A stretch of 64,000 bases of DNA from Alloalcanivorax gelatiniphagus (GCF_005938655.1 NZ_VCQT01000040.1:1-64000), one strand, 5' to 3'. Positions 51,008 through 61,196 are shown, numbered from the stretch's first letter. Notes: generated from the sequence alone by a model not told the origin. Numbers and translations: made by a program.

Positions 51008-52191
51008 CAGTTAGCGAACGCTTGCAGACCGGTCTGGGCGCGGCCCAGGATCAGCGCGTGCACGTCGTGGGTGCCTTCGTAGGTGTTGACCACTTCCAGG
51101 TTCACCAGGTGACGGGCCACGCCGAATTCATCGGAGATGCCGTTGCCGCCCATCATGTCGCGGGCCAGACGGGCGATGTCCAGGGACTTGCCGCAGGAGT
51201 TGCGCTTCATGATGGAGGTGATTTCCACCGCCGCGGTGCCTTCGTCCTTCATGCGGCCCAGACGCAGGCAGCCTTGCAGGCCCAGGGTGATTTCGGTCTG
51301 CATGTCGGCCAGTTTCTTCTGGATCAGCTGGTTGGCGGCCAGCGGGCGGCCAAACTGCTTGCGGTCCAGGGTGTACTGGCGGGCGGTGTGCCAGCAGAAC
51401 TCGGCGGCGCCCAGGGCGCCCCAGGCGATGCCGTAGCGGGCGGAGTTCAGGCAGGTGAACGGGCCTTTCAGGCCGGTCACGTTGGGCAGCATGTTCTCTT
51501 CCGGCACGAACACGTTGTCCATCACGATTTCACCGGTGATGGAGGCGCGCAGGCCCACCTTGCCGTGGATCGCCGGCGCGGACAGACCTTCCCAGCCTTT
51601 CTCCAGGATAAAGCCACGGATCTTGCCGTCTTCGGTTTTGCCCCATACCACGAATACGTCGGCGATCGGGCTGTTGGTGATCCACATCTTGGCGCCGGTG
51701 AGGCTGTAGCCACCGTCCACTTTCTTGGCGCGGGTGGCCATGCTGCCCGGGTCGGAACCGTGGTCCGGCTCGGTCAGGCCGAAGCAGCCGATCCACTCGC
51801 CGCTGGCCAGCTTGGGCAGGTACTTCTGTTTCTGCTCTTCGCTGCCGAATTCGTTGATCGGCACCATTACCAGGGAGGACTGAACACTCATCATGGAGCG
51901 GTAGCCGGAGTCCACGCGCTCTACTTCGCGGGCGATCAGGCCGTAGCAAACGTAGTTCATGCCGGCGCCGCCATAGGCTTCCGGAATGGTGGCGCCGAGC
52001 AGGCCCAGCTCGCCCATTTCGCGGAAGATGGCCGGATCGGTCTTCTCGTGGCGGAAGGCTTCCAGCACACGGGGGGCCAGCTTGTCCTGGCAGTATTGGC
52101 GGGCGGCGTCCGCCACCATGCGTTCGTCTTCAGTGAGCTGCTGGTCCAGCAGCAGAGGGCTTTCCCAGTTGAACGAAGCCTGATTCGCCAT
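51007..52191 (-). CDS. gcdH: glutaryl-CoA dehydrogenase
   Basis: A 394-residue FAD acyl-CoA dehydrogenase that oxidises and decarboxylates glutaryl-CoA to crotonyl-CoA in lysine, hydroxylysine and tryptophan breakdown. [20 protein letters not shown] near 137 and [16 protein letters not shown] near 167 bind FAD and substrate. The catalytic Glu is in [18 protein letters not shown] near 370-388, the GCDH form of the motif. Start ATG 52191 (MANQASFNW) gives the normal length; a GTG 12 bases upstream is possible. Transcribed with the CoA-transferase gene and divergent from gcdR. Confidence 0.96.
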   Translation of the reverse strand: MANQASFNWESPLLLDQQLTEDERMVADAARQYCQDKLAPRVLEAFRHEKTDPAIFREMGELGLLGATIPEAYGGAGMNYVCYGLIAREVERVDSGYRSMMSVQSSLVMVPINEFGSEEQKQKYLPKLASGEWIGCFGLTEPDHGSDPGSMATRAKKVDGGYSLTGAKMWITNSPIADVFVVWGKTEDGKIRGFILEKGWEGLSAPAIHGKVGLRASITGEIVMDNVFVPEENMLPNVTGLKGPFTCLNSARYGIAWGALGAAEFCWHTARQYTLDRKQFGRPLAANQLIQKKLADMQTEITLGLQGCLRLGRMKDEGTAAVEITSIMKRNSCGKSLDIARLARDMMGGNGISDEFGVARHLVNLEVVNTYEGTHDVHALILGRAQTGLQAFAN

Positions 52192-52351
52192 GGTTTTCAC
52201 CACCTATGCATTTGTTGATATAGAGACACCCCTGGCGGGGTGAACTCGTTGAGGGCGTCCATCCTATGGACCTGTTATCCCACCCGGCAAGCGATTATTA
52301 TTCATCCCATTGTGCGTTTTCATCACTTCATCGCCCTACCCCGGAGAATCC

Positions 52352-53260
52352 ATGCGCCGCAAGATCCCCAGCACCACCGCCCTGGTGGGTTTCGAGGCCG
52401 CCGCCCGCCATCAAAGCTTCACCAAGGCCGCCGAGGAGTTGTCGCTGACGCAGAGCGCGATCTGCCGGCAAATCGGCGGTCTGGAGGAATTTCTCGGCGT
52501 TAAGCTGTTTCGCCGGGGCCGCCAGGGGGTGCAGTTGACGCCCGCCGGCCAGCACTACAGCCGCCAGGTCAGCGCCCGTCTCAACGAACTGGAAAGGGAC
52601 ACCCTGGCGGCCATGGGCAAACACGGCACGAATAACATTTTGGAACTGGCGCTGGTGCCCACCTTCGGCACCCGCTGGCTGCTGCCACGGCTGTCGTCGT
52701 TCCGCGAGCAGCACCCGGACGTGACCGTGAACCTGACCAACCGCACCCGCCCGTTTCTGTTCGCCGACACCCGCTTCGACGCCGCCATCTACTTCGGCGA
52801 CGGCCAGTGGCCGGGCACCACCGCCACCCCGCTGATGCACGAGGAACCGGTGCCGGTGTGTCACCCGGATCTGGCCGGCGATGGCCCGCTGGATGGCGAG
52901 GCCATCGCCCGCCTGCCGCTGCTGCAACAGACCACCCGGCCTTATATGTGGCGGGCCTGGTTCGATTCCCTGGGGCTGAAGGTGGACCGGGACATGGCCG
53001 GGCCCCGCTATGAGCTGTTCACCATGCTGGCCGAGGCGGCCATCCAGAAGATCGGCGTGGCGCTGATTCCGCCCTTCCTGATTACCAAGGAGCTGGAAAG
53101 CGGCCAGCTGGTGATTCCGTTCCGGCACAGCTTCCGCAGCACCGACGCCTATCAATTCGTGGTGCCGGACAGCCAGCGCGGCAACGAGACGGTGGCGCGC
53201 TTCCAAGAGTGGCTGGTGGAAGAAGCCCGCCGCTTCCAGACCGCCGAAGCCGGCCAATAA
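52352..53260 (+). CDS. gcdR: LysR-family regulator of glutarate catabolism (GcdR-like)
   Basis: A 302-residue LysR regulator. The winged HTH spans about 5-65 (ALVGFEAAARHQSFTKAAEE, then LTQSAICRQIGGLEEFLGVK). The effector domain (about 90-295) is type 2 periplasmic-like. ATG 52352 follows CCGGAGAATCC; a GTG at 52310 would extend it by 14 residues. Divergent position beside gcdH matches the Pseudomonas gcdR arrangement, where glutarate is the inducer. The 160-base gap must hold the operator, and no T-N11-A site was assigned with confidence. Confidence 0.9.
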   Translation: MRRKIPSTTALVGFEAAARHQSFTKAAEELSLTQSAICRQIGGLEEFLGVKLFRRGRQGVQLTPAGQHYSRQVSARLNELERDTLAAMGKHGTNNILELALVPTFGTRWLLPRLSSFREQHPDVTVNLTNRTRPFLFADTRFDAAIYFGDGQWPGTTATPLMHEEPVPVCHPDLAGDGPLDGEAIARLPLLQQTTRPYMWRAWFDSLGLKVDRDMAGPRYELFTMLAEAAIQKIGVALIPPFLITKELESGQLVIPFRHSFRSTDAYQFVVPDSQRGNETVARFQEWLVEEARRFQTAEAGQ

Positions 53261-53345
53261 AAAAAGAAGGTTCATCGAGCCTTGGCGGGAAATCGAAGTA
53301 GCACGCCTGCGAAGCTGTGCCGCTCCGTTATTGTAGGAGCAACAT

Positions 53346-53585
53346 GTAGGAGCGACTTCAGTCGCGATAGCGGCGCCGCCGGGCTTGATCGCGACTGAAG
53401 TCGCTCCTACAAAGGGGGGCGGAAGGGCGTCGTGCCCTGCGCCGCTTAGCAGTGGTCTTCGGCGCCACGGGCTCTACGGAACCGCCACCTCGAAGCGGAG
53501 CCTGTGTGGGTGCCCGACATGTAGGAGCGACTTCAGTCGCGATAGCGGTGGCGCCGGGGCTGATCGCGACTGAAGTCGCTCCTAC
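53346..53585. repeat. two REP pairs inside a 175-bp tandem duplication
   Basis: The 479-base gap between gcdR and the convergent barrel gene holds two REP pairs of the GCGACTGAAGTCGC subtype (53346-53410 and 53521-53585). The surrounding sequence CATGTAGGAGCGACTTCAGT also recurs with a 175-base offset (53343 and 53518), so the unit was duplicated and has since diverged in the spacer. An extra partial unit TTGTAGGAGC is at 53331. No gene is seen. Confidence 0.85.
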
Positions 53586-53665
53586 AAAAGGGGCTGGGAA
53601 GGCATAGCGCCCTGAGCCGCGCCGCGACTGGATCGAAATTTCCCGCCAAAAGCGCCATGAAGCAT

Positions 53666-53697
53666 AAAAAAACCGGCGGGCCTGGGGCCGCGCCGGT
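53666..53697 (-). terminator. rho-independent terminator of the outer-membrane barrel gene
   Basis: On the minus strand ACCGGCG (53697-53691) pairs with CGCCGGT (53678-53672). The hairpin is followed by a run of T residues (53672-53666), about 45 bases after the stop codon of the barrel gene. Confidence 0.85.
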
Positions 53698-53739
53698 GGG
53701 GGAGGGATTCGAAAATCCGTGGGTTTGGAGCGTGGAAGC

Positions 53740-54336
53740 TTAGAAGTTGTAGCGACCGAACAGGCCAATGGTGTCGGTGTCGTCGGTGAAGCTGACCCGG
53801 GCGCCCACGTCCCAGGCCCGGTTCAGTTGCACCAGACCCTGGCCATAGAGGCCGAAGTTGTCGTCGTACAGATCTTCGTACAACACGCCACCGGAAAGCT
53901 GCAGGTTGTCGGTGGTCTGGTGGCGCAGGCCACCGCGCAGGGCAAAGCCCCACTCGTCGTCGTTGAAGTCGTTGTCGTCGCGGATCACGTCCGCGGTGCC
54001 CACCAGGTCCAGGCCGCGCTGCAGCGGGGTGTGGAACCCGGCGCCGACATAAAGGCGGTTACCGTCCACGTCATCGCTGCCCGGGCTGTCGTAGTCGCCG
54101 TCGTAGAAGCTCAGGCCACCACGCAGAAACAGGTGCTCGTCCAGCGCGAAGGAACCTTCGCCGGTGATCACATCCACATCCGGCCCATGATCGTAATCCC
54201 AGCGGTCATAACCGAACTGACCGTAGGTGTAGGAGAACCCATTGTCCCGTACCGGGGAAGTGCTCTGCGCCTGGGCGCCCAGGCTGGCCAGGGTGCCGGC
54301 GGCAATCGCGGAAGCAATCAGGGTCTTCTTCAACAT
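53740..54336 (-). CDS. small outer-membrane beta-barrel protein (YfaZ/OMP_b-brl-like)
   Basis: A 198-residue protein with a Sec signal peptide (TLIASAIAAGTLASLGAQAQ near 5-24, cleavage after AQA). The mature part consists of alternating aromatic/hydrophobic strands separated by Asp/Asn/Gly-rich turns: FSYTYGQFGYDRWDYDHG, LFLRGGLSFYDGDYD, WGFALRGGLRHQTTDN. It ends in the aromatic C-terminal signature GLFGRYNF used by BamA substrates. About eight to ten strands fit, so it is likely a small barrel, not a classic porin. The many Asp residues in loops suggest cation binding. ATG 54336 is chosen for AGGAC 8 bases ahead; ATG 54342 is two codons earlier. Confidence 0.8.
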   Translation of the reverse strand: MLKKTLIASAIAAGTLASLGAQAQSTSPVRDNGFSYTYGQFGYDRWDYDHGPDVDVITGEGSFALDEHLFLRGGLSFYDGDYDSPGSDDVDGNRLYVGAGFHTPLQRGLDLVGTADVIRDDNDFNDDEWGFALRGGLRHQTTDNLQLSGGVLYEDLYDDNFGLYGQGLVQLNRAWDVGARVSFTDDTDTIGLFGRYNF

Positions 54337-54484
54337 GTCCATGTCCTCGCTATAAGTTGGCGACTGTCGAAAGTCGGCACATAGTCCGTCAGGGCCCTGG
54401 CCGGCGCCAGTGGCCAGGTCTCGAAACCACGGCGCTTTTATAAAAGTTTTCAATGTCCACGCGGGTTTATGTGCGCCCCCACCG

Positions 54485-54516
54485 TTGACCTTGGGGTTAC
54501 CCCAAGGTTGGATACT
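54485..54516 (+). promoter_or_regulatory. MerR/CueR-type copper promoter of copA
   Basis: -35 TTGACC (54485-54490) and -10 GATACT (54511-54516) are separated by 20 bases, the long spacing used by MerR-family activators. The spacer holds a perfect dyad ACCTTGGGG-TTA-CCCCAAGGT (54488-54508), close to the CueR consensus ACCTTCC ... GGAAGGT. It lies 35 bases before the copA start. No cueR gene is in the window. Confidence 0.88.
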
Positions 54517-54550
54517 GGGCCTACTCAGGCTTCTTTCACGGGAGACCCTC

Positions 54551-57052
54551 ATGAACAGTCAGACCCTTGCCATTCGCGGCGCCTCCTGCCAGCACTGCGT
54601 CAAAACCATCGAGAACGCCCTGGGCGCGGTGGCCGGCGTGCGTGGCGTGCAGGTGGATCTGAACCAGCAGACGGTGACCGTGGACGGCGACGCCGACCGG
54701 GGTGCCCTGCGCGCCGCCCTGGACGACGCCGGCTATGCCGCCGAGGACGACGACGGGGAGGCGCCGCCACCCTCGGAGTCGCCCCCGGAACCCGCCGCCC
54801 GGGACCGGGACCTGTCCCTGTCGGTGACCGGCGCCCATTGCGCTTCCTGCGTGCGCACCATCGAGGACGCCCTGCACGGCGTGCCCGGGGTCGCCACGGC
54901 GAGCATGAACCTGGCCAACCACACCGCCCGGGTGAGCGGCAGCGCGGACCCGGATGCGCTGGTGCGCGCGGTGCAGAAGGTGGGCTATGACGCGGCGCCG
55001 GTGCGCGACCCGGCCCGCGCCGAGGACGACCGGGAAGCCCAGGAGCGCCAGCTGTACCGCAAGCTGGTGCGCCAGACCAGCGTGGCGCTGGCGGTGGGCC
55101 TGCCGATCATGCTGTGGGGCTGGTTCGGCGGCACCATGACCGTGGAAGCCGGCACCGCCAGCCAGTGGGGCTGGGGCGCGGTGGCGGTGATCACCTTTTT
55201 GATGCTGGCCTTCCCGGGCCGGCATTTCTTCGTCGGTGCCTGGAAGGCGTTCCGTCATCACAACGCCAATATGGACACCCTGATCGCGGTGGGCACCGGC
55301 GCCGCCTGGGGCTATTCCACCCTGGTGGTGATCGCTCCGGACCTGCTGCCGGAGATGGCCCGCCACGTTTATTTCGAAGCCAGCCCGATGATCATCGGCC
55401 TGGTGAACCTGGGCCTGGCCCTGGAGCTGCGCGCCCGGGGCAAGACCGGCGCCGCCGTGAAACGGCTGCTGAACCTGGGCGCCAAAACCGCCCGCCGCCT
55501 GGACGACGATGGCGAGCACGATGTGCCGGTGGAAGATATCCGCGTGGACGACCGACTGCGGGTGCGCCCCGGTGAAACCATCGCGGTGGACGGCGAGGTG
55601 CTGGAAGGCGACAGCGAGGTGGACGAATCCATGCTCACCGGCGAGCCCATGCCGGTGGTGAAAAGCGAAGGCGACACCGTGGCCGCCGGCACCCTCAACG
55701 GCAGCGGCACCCTGGTGTACCGCGCCACCCGGGTGGGCGCCGACACCGCCCTGGCGCGGATCATCGATCTGGTCAAGAAAGCCCAGGGCGCCAAGCCGCC
55801 CATCGGCCGGCTAGCCGACACCGTGGCCAGTGTGTTCGTGCCCACCATTCTGCTGATCGCCGTGGCCACCGCGCTGATCTGGTACAACGTCGGCCCGCAG
55901 CCGGTGGCCGCCTACATGGTGGTGGCCTCGGTGACCGTGCTGATCATCGCCTGCCCCTGCGCCCTGGGCCTGGCCACGCCCATGTCGGTGATGGTGGCGG
56001 TGGGCAAGGCGGCGGAGTCCGGCATCCTGATCCGCCAGGACGCCGCCCTGCAAACCGCCGCCGAGCTGGACACCGTGGTGCTCGACAAAACCGGCACCAT
56101 TACCGAGGGCCGGCCGTCCGTAACCCGGGTGATCGCCGCCCCGGACCAGGACGAAGAAACGGTGCTGCGCCTGGCGGCCAGCCTGGAAGCCGGCTCCGAG
56201 CACCCGCTGGCGCGGGCGATCCTGGACGCCGCCGAGGAGCGTGGTCTGAAGCCGCAACCGGTGAGCGACTTCCGCGCCCTCAACGGCAAGGGCGTCAGCG
56301 CCCGCCAGGACGGCGCCCTGCTGCGCCTGGGCAACCGCCGCTGGCTGGAACAGGAAGGCATTCAGCTGGGGCTGGAAGACCAGGCCCGGCAACTCAGTGA
56401 CCAGGCCGCCACGCCCCTGTTCCTGACCCGCGACCACACCGTGATCGGCGTGCTCGGCGTGGCCGACCGCATCAAGGCGGACGCCGCCGAGGCGATTCGC
56501 CGGCTGCGCGACCGGGATATCCGGGTGGTGATGATCACCGGCGATATCCAGGCCACCGCCGACGCCATCGCCCGCCAGGCCGGCGTGGACGAAGTGCTCG
56601 CCGAGGTGCTGCCGGAAGACAAGGCCCGCGAAGTGGAAAAACTGCAGAAGGAAGGCCGCAAGGTGGCCATGGTCGGTGACGGCATCAACGACGCCCCGGC
56701 CCTGGCCCAGGCGGACGTGGGCTTCGCCATCGGCACCGGCACCGACGTGGCCATCGAGTCCGCCGCCATCACGCTGATGAGCGGTTCCCTGCACGGCGTG
56801 GCCGACGCCATGGCGATTTCCCGGGCCACCCTGCGCAACATCAAACAGAACCTGTTCGGCGCCTTCGTCTACAACAGCCTGGGCGTGCCGGTGGCCGCCG
56901 GCCTGCTCTACCCGTTCACCGGCTGGCTGCTCAGCCCGGTGATCGCCGGCGCGGCCATGTCGCTGAGTTCGGTGACCGTGGTCAGCAACGCCAACCGGCT
57001 GCGTTTCTTCAAGCCCCGTGGCCATGGCAAGGGAAAGGGAGATCGCTCATGA
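54551..57052 (+). CDS. copA: copper-exporting P1B-type ATPase
   Basis: An 833-residue Cu(I) export ATPase. It has two N-terminal heavy-metal domains (Cys13/Cys16 in GASCQHC and Cys97/Cys100 in GAHCASC). Eight membrane helices follow, with the CPC motif Cys468-Pro-Cys470 ([13 protein letters not shown]), the phosphorylated Asp512 in DKTGT, HPLARAI in the nucleotide domain, and [18 protein letters not shown]. The late-membrane YN and [16 protein letters not shown] motifs are those of Cu(I)-type pumps. ATG 54551 follows GGGAGAC; the upstream frame only overlaps the promoter. Expected to be induced by copper through CueR. The next gene overlaps its end. Confidence 0.97.
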   Translation: MNSQTLAIRGASCQHCVKTIENALGAVAGVRGVQVDLNQQTVTVDGDADRGALRAALDDAGYAAEDDDGEAPPPSESPPEPAARDRDLSLSVTGAHCASCVRTIEDALHGVPGVATASMNLANHTARVSGSADPDALVRAVQKVGYDAAPVRDPARAEDDREAQERQLYRKLVRQTSVALAVGLPIMLWGWFGGTMTVEAGTASQWGWGAVAVITFLMLAFPGRHFFVGAWKAFRHHNANMDTLIAVGTGAAWGYSTLVVIAPDLLPEMARHVYFEASPMIIGLVNLGLALELRARGKTGAAVKRLLNLGAKTARRLDDDGEHDVPVEDIRVDDRLRVRPGETIAVDGEVLEGDSEVDESMLTGEPMPVVKSEGDTVAAGTLNGSGTLVYRATRVGADTALARIIDLVKKAQGAKPPIGRLADTVASVFVPTILLIAVATALIWYNVGPQPVAAYMVVASVTVLIIACPCALGLATPMSVMVAVGKAAESGILIRQDAALQTAAELDTVVLDKTGTITEGRPSVTRVIAAPDQDEETVLRLAASLEAGSEHPLARAILDAAEERGLKPQPVSDFRALNGKGVSARQDGALLRLGNRRWLEQEGIQLGLEDQARQLSDQAATPLFLTRDHTVIGVLGVADRIKADAAEAIRRLRDRDIRVVMITGDIQATADAIARQAGVDEVLAEVLPEDKAREVEKLQKEGRKVAMVGDGINDAPALAQADVGFAIGTGTDVAIESAAITLMSGSLHGVADAMAISRATLRNIKQNLFGAFVYNSLGVPVAAGLLYPFTGWLLSPVIAGAAMSLSSVTVVSNANRLRFFKPRGHGKGKGDRS

Positions 57053-57414
57053 GCATCCTGATCAATGGCGCCGGCCTGGCGCTGATGGCCCTGATCGTCT
57101 GGTGGTTCTGGCTGTCTTCCAAGGGCCGCCCGGCGAAACGGGCGGAGCAAGACGGCACCATCGACATCGTGGTGGCCGACGGCGTCTACGAGCCCTCGGT
57201 GATCGAAACCAACACCGGCGACACCCTGACCCTGCGCTTCGACCGGCGCGACCCGAGCCCCTGCGCCGAACAGGTGATCTTCCACAAGCTGGACGTCAGC
57301 GAGACCCTGCCGGTGGGCGAGAAGACCACCGTCACCCTGACGCCGGCGACGCCGGGCACCTACCGCTTTACCTGCCAGATGCAGATGTATCAGGGCACCC
57401 TGATCGTTCACTAG
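57049..57414 (+). CDS. membrane-anchored cupredoxin-like protein
   Basis: A 121-residue protein: one N-terminal membrane helix (about 7-24, [14 protein letters not shown]) then a cupredoxin-fold domain. [20 protein letters not shown] near 47 is the family start, CAEQVIF near 74 is the loop region and [18 protein letters not shown] near 100 holds the C/M end. Cys74, Cys109 and Met111/Met113 are plausible copper ligands, though the usual histidines are missing. It probably hands or receives periplasmic copper next to CopA. It overlaps the copA stop by 4 bases. Confidence 0.85.
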   Translation: MSILINGAGLALMALIVWWFWLSSKGRPAKRAEQDGTIDIVVADGVYEPSVIETNTGDTLTLRFDRRDPSPCAEQVIFHKLDVSETLPVGEKTTVTLTPATPGTYRFTCQMQMYQGTLIVH

Positions 57415-57435
57415 AGAAGAAAAAAGGAGATTCCC

Positions 57436-57861
57436 ATGACCCGTTTGCTGATCGCCGCCGGCCTGTTTCTCACCAGCACCCTGGCCGCCGCCGGTACCCT
57501 TGAGGTGTACAAATCACCGAGCTGCGGCTGCTGCACCGCCTGGGCGGAGCACATGCGCGACAACGGCTTCGAGGTGGAGGTACACAACACCGAGAACCTG
57601 CAATCCATCAAGGAAAAAGCCGGCCTGAAGCCGGGCATGGGCTCCTGCCACACCGCCTTTATCGACGGCTACGCCATCGAAGGCCACGTACCCGCCGAGG
57701 ACGTGAAACGGCTGCTGGAACAACGCCCGGACGCCCACGGCCTCACCGTGCCGGGCATGCCGGTGGGCTCCCCGGGCATGGAAATGGGCGACCGCCGCGA
57801 CGCCTACAAGGTGCTGCTCTACGGTGAGGACGGCGTGCGGGTGTTCGCCACCCACCCCTGA
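57436..57861 (+). CDS. DUF411 copper-binding periplasmic protein
   Basis: A 141-residue protein with a Sec signal (LLIAAGLFLTSTLAAAG, about 3-20) and the DUF411 core. SPSCGCCTAW has Cys30, Cys32 and Cys33, SCHTAFIDGYAIEGHVP near 70 adds Cys71, His72 and His84, and PGMPVGSPGMEMG provides methionines. DUF411 proteins accompany copper-resistance genes and likely bind or store copper in the periplasm. It is 21 bases after the cupredoxin gene, ending the copA operon. Confidence 0.88.
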   Translation: MTRLLIAAGLFLTSTLAAAGTLEVYKSPSCGCCTAWAEHMRDNGFEVEVHNTENLQSIKEKAGLKPGMGSCHTAFIDGYAIEGHVPAEDVKRLLEQRPDAHGLTVPGMPVGSPGMEMGDRRDAYKVLLYGEDGVRVFATHP

Positions 57862-57960
57862 ACCACCCTGCCCCCAGCCGCCGGCGGCCAGACCGCCGGC
57901 CCCTTTCGGCTCTCCGGCACACTCCCGGCTCTCCGATACAATAGTGCCACTTAAGCGCTG

Positions 57961-57989
57961 TTGCATCTCATTCTTATTCTCACTAGCAT
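57961..57989 (+). promoter_or_regulatory. probable promoter with Fur-like site for the siderophore receptor
   Basis: TTGCAT (57961-57966), 17 bases, then TAGCAT (57984-57989). The spacer read on the other strand is GTGAGAATAAGAATGAG, which resembles a degenerate Fur box made of GATAAT-like hexamers. The leader to the receptor ATG is about 150 bases and contains GATCC / GGATC complementary segments near 57999-58015. Weaker match than the hemP Fur box. Confidence 0.5.
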
Positions 57990-58143
57990 CCAAGGCGATC
58001 CGACCCGTTGGGATCGGGGGAACAGGTTTCGCTGATCCAGGGCCCGCCATGTGGCCCCCCGCCAGAATCAAGCAAACCTGAATCACGCCGCCGGCAAGTC
58101 TGGTCGCGGCGTCTGGACCCGTTGAGAATTGGAAACTGATTTC

Positions 58144-60405
58144 ATGGCTTACATCACCCGCCGCAAACACCCCGTGGGGCGCCGCGCGCCCTGCCATGGC
58201 ATGGCCCTGGGCACCGCCGTGCTCACCGGCCTGATGGCCTCCTCCGCCGGCGCCTACACCCTCGACGAGGTTTCGGTGCAATCGCCCAATACCGGCGAGT
58301 ACAAGAGCGACCGGCTGGACACCCCGAAATTCACCCAGCCGGTATCGGAAACGCCACGCACCATTCAGGTGATCAACAAACAGCTGATGCACGACCAGCA
58401 GGCCACCACCCTTACCGAGGCGCTGCGCAACAGCCCCGGGGTGGGCACCTTCTATGCCGGCGAAAACGGCGCCAGCACCACCGGTGATTCGGTGTACATG
58501 CGCGGCTTCGACAGCTCCAGCTCGATCTTCGTGGACGGTGTCCGCGACCTGGGCGCGATCTCCCGGGACACCTTCAATACCGAACAGGTGGAAGTGATCA
58601 AGGGCCCCGCCGGCGCCGACTACGGCCGCACCGCGCCCACCGGCTCGATCAATCTGGCCTCCAAGCAGGCATTCCTGGGCGAGCTCAGCGCCGCCTCGCT
58701 CACCGGCGGCACCGACGGCCAGAAACGCCTGACCCTGGACCTGAACCGCCGGCTGACCGACAACCTGGCCGGCCGCCTCAACCTGATGGCCCAGGACAGC
58801 GACGTGGCCGGCCGCGATACCGTCAACAATTCCCGTTGGGGCATCGCCCCGTCGCTGACCCTGGACCTCAACGACCGGGGCCGGCTGACGTTCAATTTCC
58901 TGCACATCACCCAGAACAATATCCCCGACGGCGGCGTTTCCACCGTGGGGCTGCCCGGCTACACCACCCCGGACCCGGCGTTTCCGCAGATCAGCGCCGC
59001 TCCCAAGGTGGACAGCGAGAACTTCTATGGCGCCGAATCGGACCACGACGACGCCGACGTGGACATGGCCACGGTGCTCTATGAGTACGACCTGACCGAG
59101 CACACCCGGCTGCACAATACCCTGCGCTGGGGTCGCACCCACCAGGATTACCGGCTCACCGCGATCATGGCGGTGAACGCCAACGGCTCCACCGACCCGG
59201 CGGACTGGACGGTGCGGCGCCTGCCCAACCTGAAGGACCAGACCAACACCATCCTCACCAACCAGACCGGCCTGGTCACGGCGCTGGACACCGGCCCGGT
59301 GTCGCACACCCTGTCCTACGGCGTGGAAGTGACCCGCGAGGAAATCGAGACCTCCGGCCTGGCCCGGCCCACCGTGCCCGACGCCTCGCTCTATGATCCC
59401 AACGACAACTTCTATTACGGCGCCAGCAAGGACGGCAGTAGCGGTGAAGGCACCACCGACACGGTGGCCGGCTATCTGTTCGACACCCTGACCTTCGGCG
59501 AGCACTGGCAACTCAATGGCGGCGTGCGCCTGGACCGCTACAAGGCGGATTACAAAAGCACCACCGCCTGCACCGGCGGCGGCCGCGACCCGGCGGCCTG
59601 TTCCGGCCAGGCGGTGGGCACCGTGGTGCCCTCGGTGGACAGCGACAGCAGCGACACCCTGTTCAACTGGAAGGCCGGGGTGCTGCACAAAACCACGCCC
59701 TGGCTGAACCTGTACGCCGACTACGCGGTGTCCCATCAACCGCCGGGCGGTGAAAACCTGCAACTCAGCGGCAGCGACCGCAGCGCCGACAACAGCGACT
59801 ACGATCCCCAGAAAGCCCGCACCGCCGAGGTGGGCGCCAAGTGGAAGCTGGCCCACAACCAGCTGCTGGTCACCACCGCCCTGTACCGCACCGAGGTCAG
59901 TGACCTGGTGGAACAGGACCCCACCGATGGCAACTACTACCAGACCGGCGAGAAACGGGTGCAAGGGGTGGAAGTGTCGGTGGTCGGCAACATCACGCCG
60001 GACTGGAACCTGAGCGCCGGCTACACCACCATGAACGCCACCGTGGAGGAAGGCGCGGCCCAGTCCCAGGATGGCGGCAGCCGCCTGAGCTACACCCCCA
60101 AACACGCCTTCACCAGCTGGACCACCTACCACCTGCCGTTCGACCTGACCGTGGGCGCCGGCGCGCGCTACACCGGTGGACTCAAACGCGGCCGGGATGG
60201 CGCCGTGGGCACCCCGGACCATACCGAGGGTTACTGGGTGGCGGATGCCATGGCCCGCTATCCGTTGAACCGCAATGTGGACCTGCAGCTCAATGTGTAT
60301 AACCTCTTCGATGAGGAATACGTGGCCGCCATCAACAAGAGCGGTTACCGCTATACGCCGGGCACGCCGCGCACCGCGCTGCTGTCCGTGAACGTCCACT
60401 ATTGA
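58144..60405 (+). CDS. TonB-dependent siderophore receptor (Fiu/catecholate type)
   Basis: A 753-residue outer-membrane receptor. After a signal peptide (about 1-35) the plug domain has VSETPRTIQVINKQLMHDQQ near 61, the TonB-box-adjacent DEVSVQSPN, TLTEALRNSPGVGTFYAGE near 88 and EVIKGPAGADYGRTAPTGSI near 147. The C-terminal barrel ends TPRTALLSVNVHY with terminal Tyr. Fiu-like receptors take up catecholate siderophore breakdown products such as monomers of enterobactin. It is followed 12 bases later by piuC, the same pair as piuA-piuC in Pseudomonas and fiu-ybiX in E. coli. The TTG at 58129 is an alternative start. Confidence 0.92.
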   Translation: MAYITRRKHPVGRRAPCHGMALGTAVLTGLMASSAGAYTLDEVSVQSPNTGEYKSDRLDTPKFTQPVSETPRTIQVINKQLMHDQQATTLTEALRNSPGVGTFYAGENGASTTGDSVYMRGFDSSSSIFVDGVRDLGAISRDTFNTEQVEVIKGPAGADYGRTAPTGSINLASKQAFLGELSAASLTGGTDGQKRLTLDLNRRLTDNLAGRLNLMAQDSDVAGRDTVNNSRWGIAPSLTLDLNDRGRLTFNFLHITQNNIPDGGVSTVGLPGYTTPDPAFPQISAAPKVDSENFYGAESDHDDADVDMATVLYEYDLTEHTRLHNTLRWGRTHQDYRLTAIMAVNANGSTDPADWTVRRLPNLKDQTNTILTNQTGLVTALDTGPVSHTLSYGVEVTREEIETSGLARPTVPDASLYDPNDNFYYGASKDGSSGEGTTDTVAGYLFDTLTFGEHWQLNGGVRLDRYKADYKSTTACTGGGRDPAACSGQAVGTVVPSVDSDSSDTLFNWKAGVLHKTTPWLNLYADYAVSHQPPGGENLQLSGSDRSADNSDYDPQKARTAEVGAKWKLAHNQLLVTTALYRTEVSDLVEQDPTDGNYYQTGEKRVQGVEVSVVGNITPDWNLSAGYTTMNATVEEGAAQSQDGGSRLSYTPKHAFTSWTTYHLPFDLTVGAGARYTGGLKRGRDGAVGTPDHTEGYWVADAMARYPLNRNVDLQLNVYNLFDEEYVAAINKSGYRYTPGTPRTALLSVNVHY

Positions 60406-60417
60406 TCTGGTCCGACT

Positions 60418-61113
60418 ATGCTGCTGCATGTGCCCGAGGTGCTCGACGCCGGGGAAGTCCAAGCGATACGCCAGGCCCTGGAAACCAGCGACCAGTGGGT
60501 GGACGGGCGGGAAACCGTGGGCGCCCAGGGCGCCGCCGTGAAACACAACCAGCAGCTGGCGGAAGCCTCCCCGCTGCGGCGGCGGCTGGCGGACCAGGTG
60601 TTGGCGGCGCTGGCGCGCCACCCGCTGTTCTTCGCCGCCGCCCTGCCGGTGGAGATCCTGACGCCGCGCTTTAACCGCTATCAGGGCGGCGGCACCTACG
60701 GCATGCACGTGGACGGCGCGGTGATGCGGCTACCGGACCAGACCGGCTTTCCCGGCCGGCAGCTGCGCACCGACCTGTCCTGCACCCTGTTCCTGTGCGA
60801 GCCGGAGGAGTATGAAGGCGGCGAGCTGATCGTCGCCGACACCTACGGCGAACACGAGGTGAAACTGCCCGCCGGGGATCTGATCCTGTACCCGGCGTCC
60901 AGCCTGCACCAGGTGCAGCCGGTTACCCGGGGCGCCCGCCTGGCGTCGTTCTTCTGGATACAAAGCATGATCCGCGACGACGCCCGGCGCACCCTGCTGT
61001 TCGATATGGACACCGCCATCACCCGCCTCAAGGAAACCGACGGCGATGCGGCGGCGGTGCTGCAACTGACCGGCGTGTATCACAACCTGCTGCGCCAGTG
61101 GTCGGAAACCTGA
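60418..61113 (+). CDS. piuC: PiuC-type Fe(II)/2-oxoglutarate-dependent oxygenase
   Basis: A 231-residue PKHD-type hydroxylase (PiuC/YbiX). The iron triad is His97 and Asp99 ([10 protein letters not shown]) and His164 ([15 protein letters not shown]), with Arg174 for 2-oxoglutarate. [20 protein letters not shown] near 117 and [14 protein letters not shown] near 178 are conserved. Function in siderophore uptake is unproven; piuC genes always accompany a TonB receptor, and mutants of both alter siderophore-conjugate sensitivity. It starts 12 bases after the receptor stop. Confidence 0.93.
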   Translation: MLLHVPEVLDAGEVQAIRQALETSDQWVDGRETVGAQGAAVKHNQQLAEASPLRRRLADQVLAALARHPLFFAAALPVEILTPRFNRYQGGGTYGMHVDGAVMRLPDQTGFPGRQLRTDLSCTLFLCEPEEYEGGELIVADTYGEHEVKLPAGDLILYPASSLHQVQPVTRGARLASFFWIQSMIRDDARRTLLFDMDTAITRLKETDGDAAAVLQLTGVYHNLLRQWSET

Positions 61114-61131
61114 AGGGTTTCCCGTATTACT

Positions 61132-61196
61132 GTAGGAGCGACTTTAGTCGCGATGAAGCTTGCACCGCGGTGATCGCGACTAAAGTCGCTCCTACA
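61132..61196. repeat. REP pair (GCGACTAAAGTCGC subtype)
   Basis: GTAGGAGCGACTTTAGTCGC (61133 onward) faces its complement ending at 61195. The pair starts about 20 bases after the piuC stop. Confidence 0.85.

Noticed and set aside
57514-60708. Minus-strand open frame of 1064 codons opposite the siderophore receptor
   Set aside because: It is antisense to a clear TonB receptor and piuC, lacks known motifs and is rich in Gly/His/Val/Gln repeats typical of shadow frames in G+C-rich DNA.
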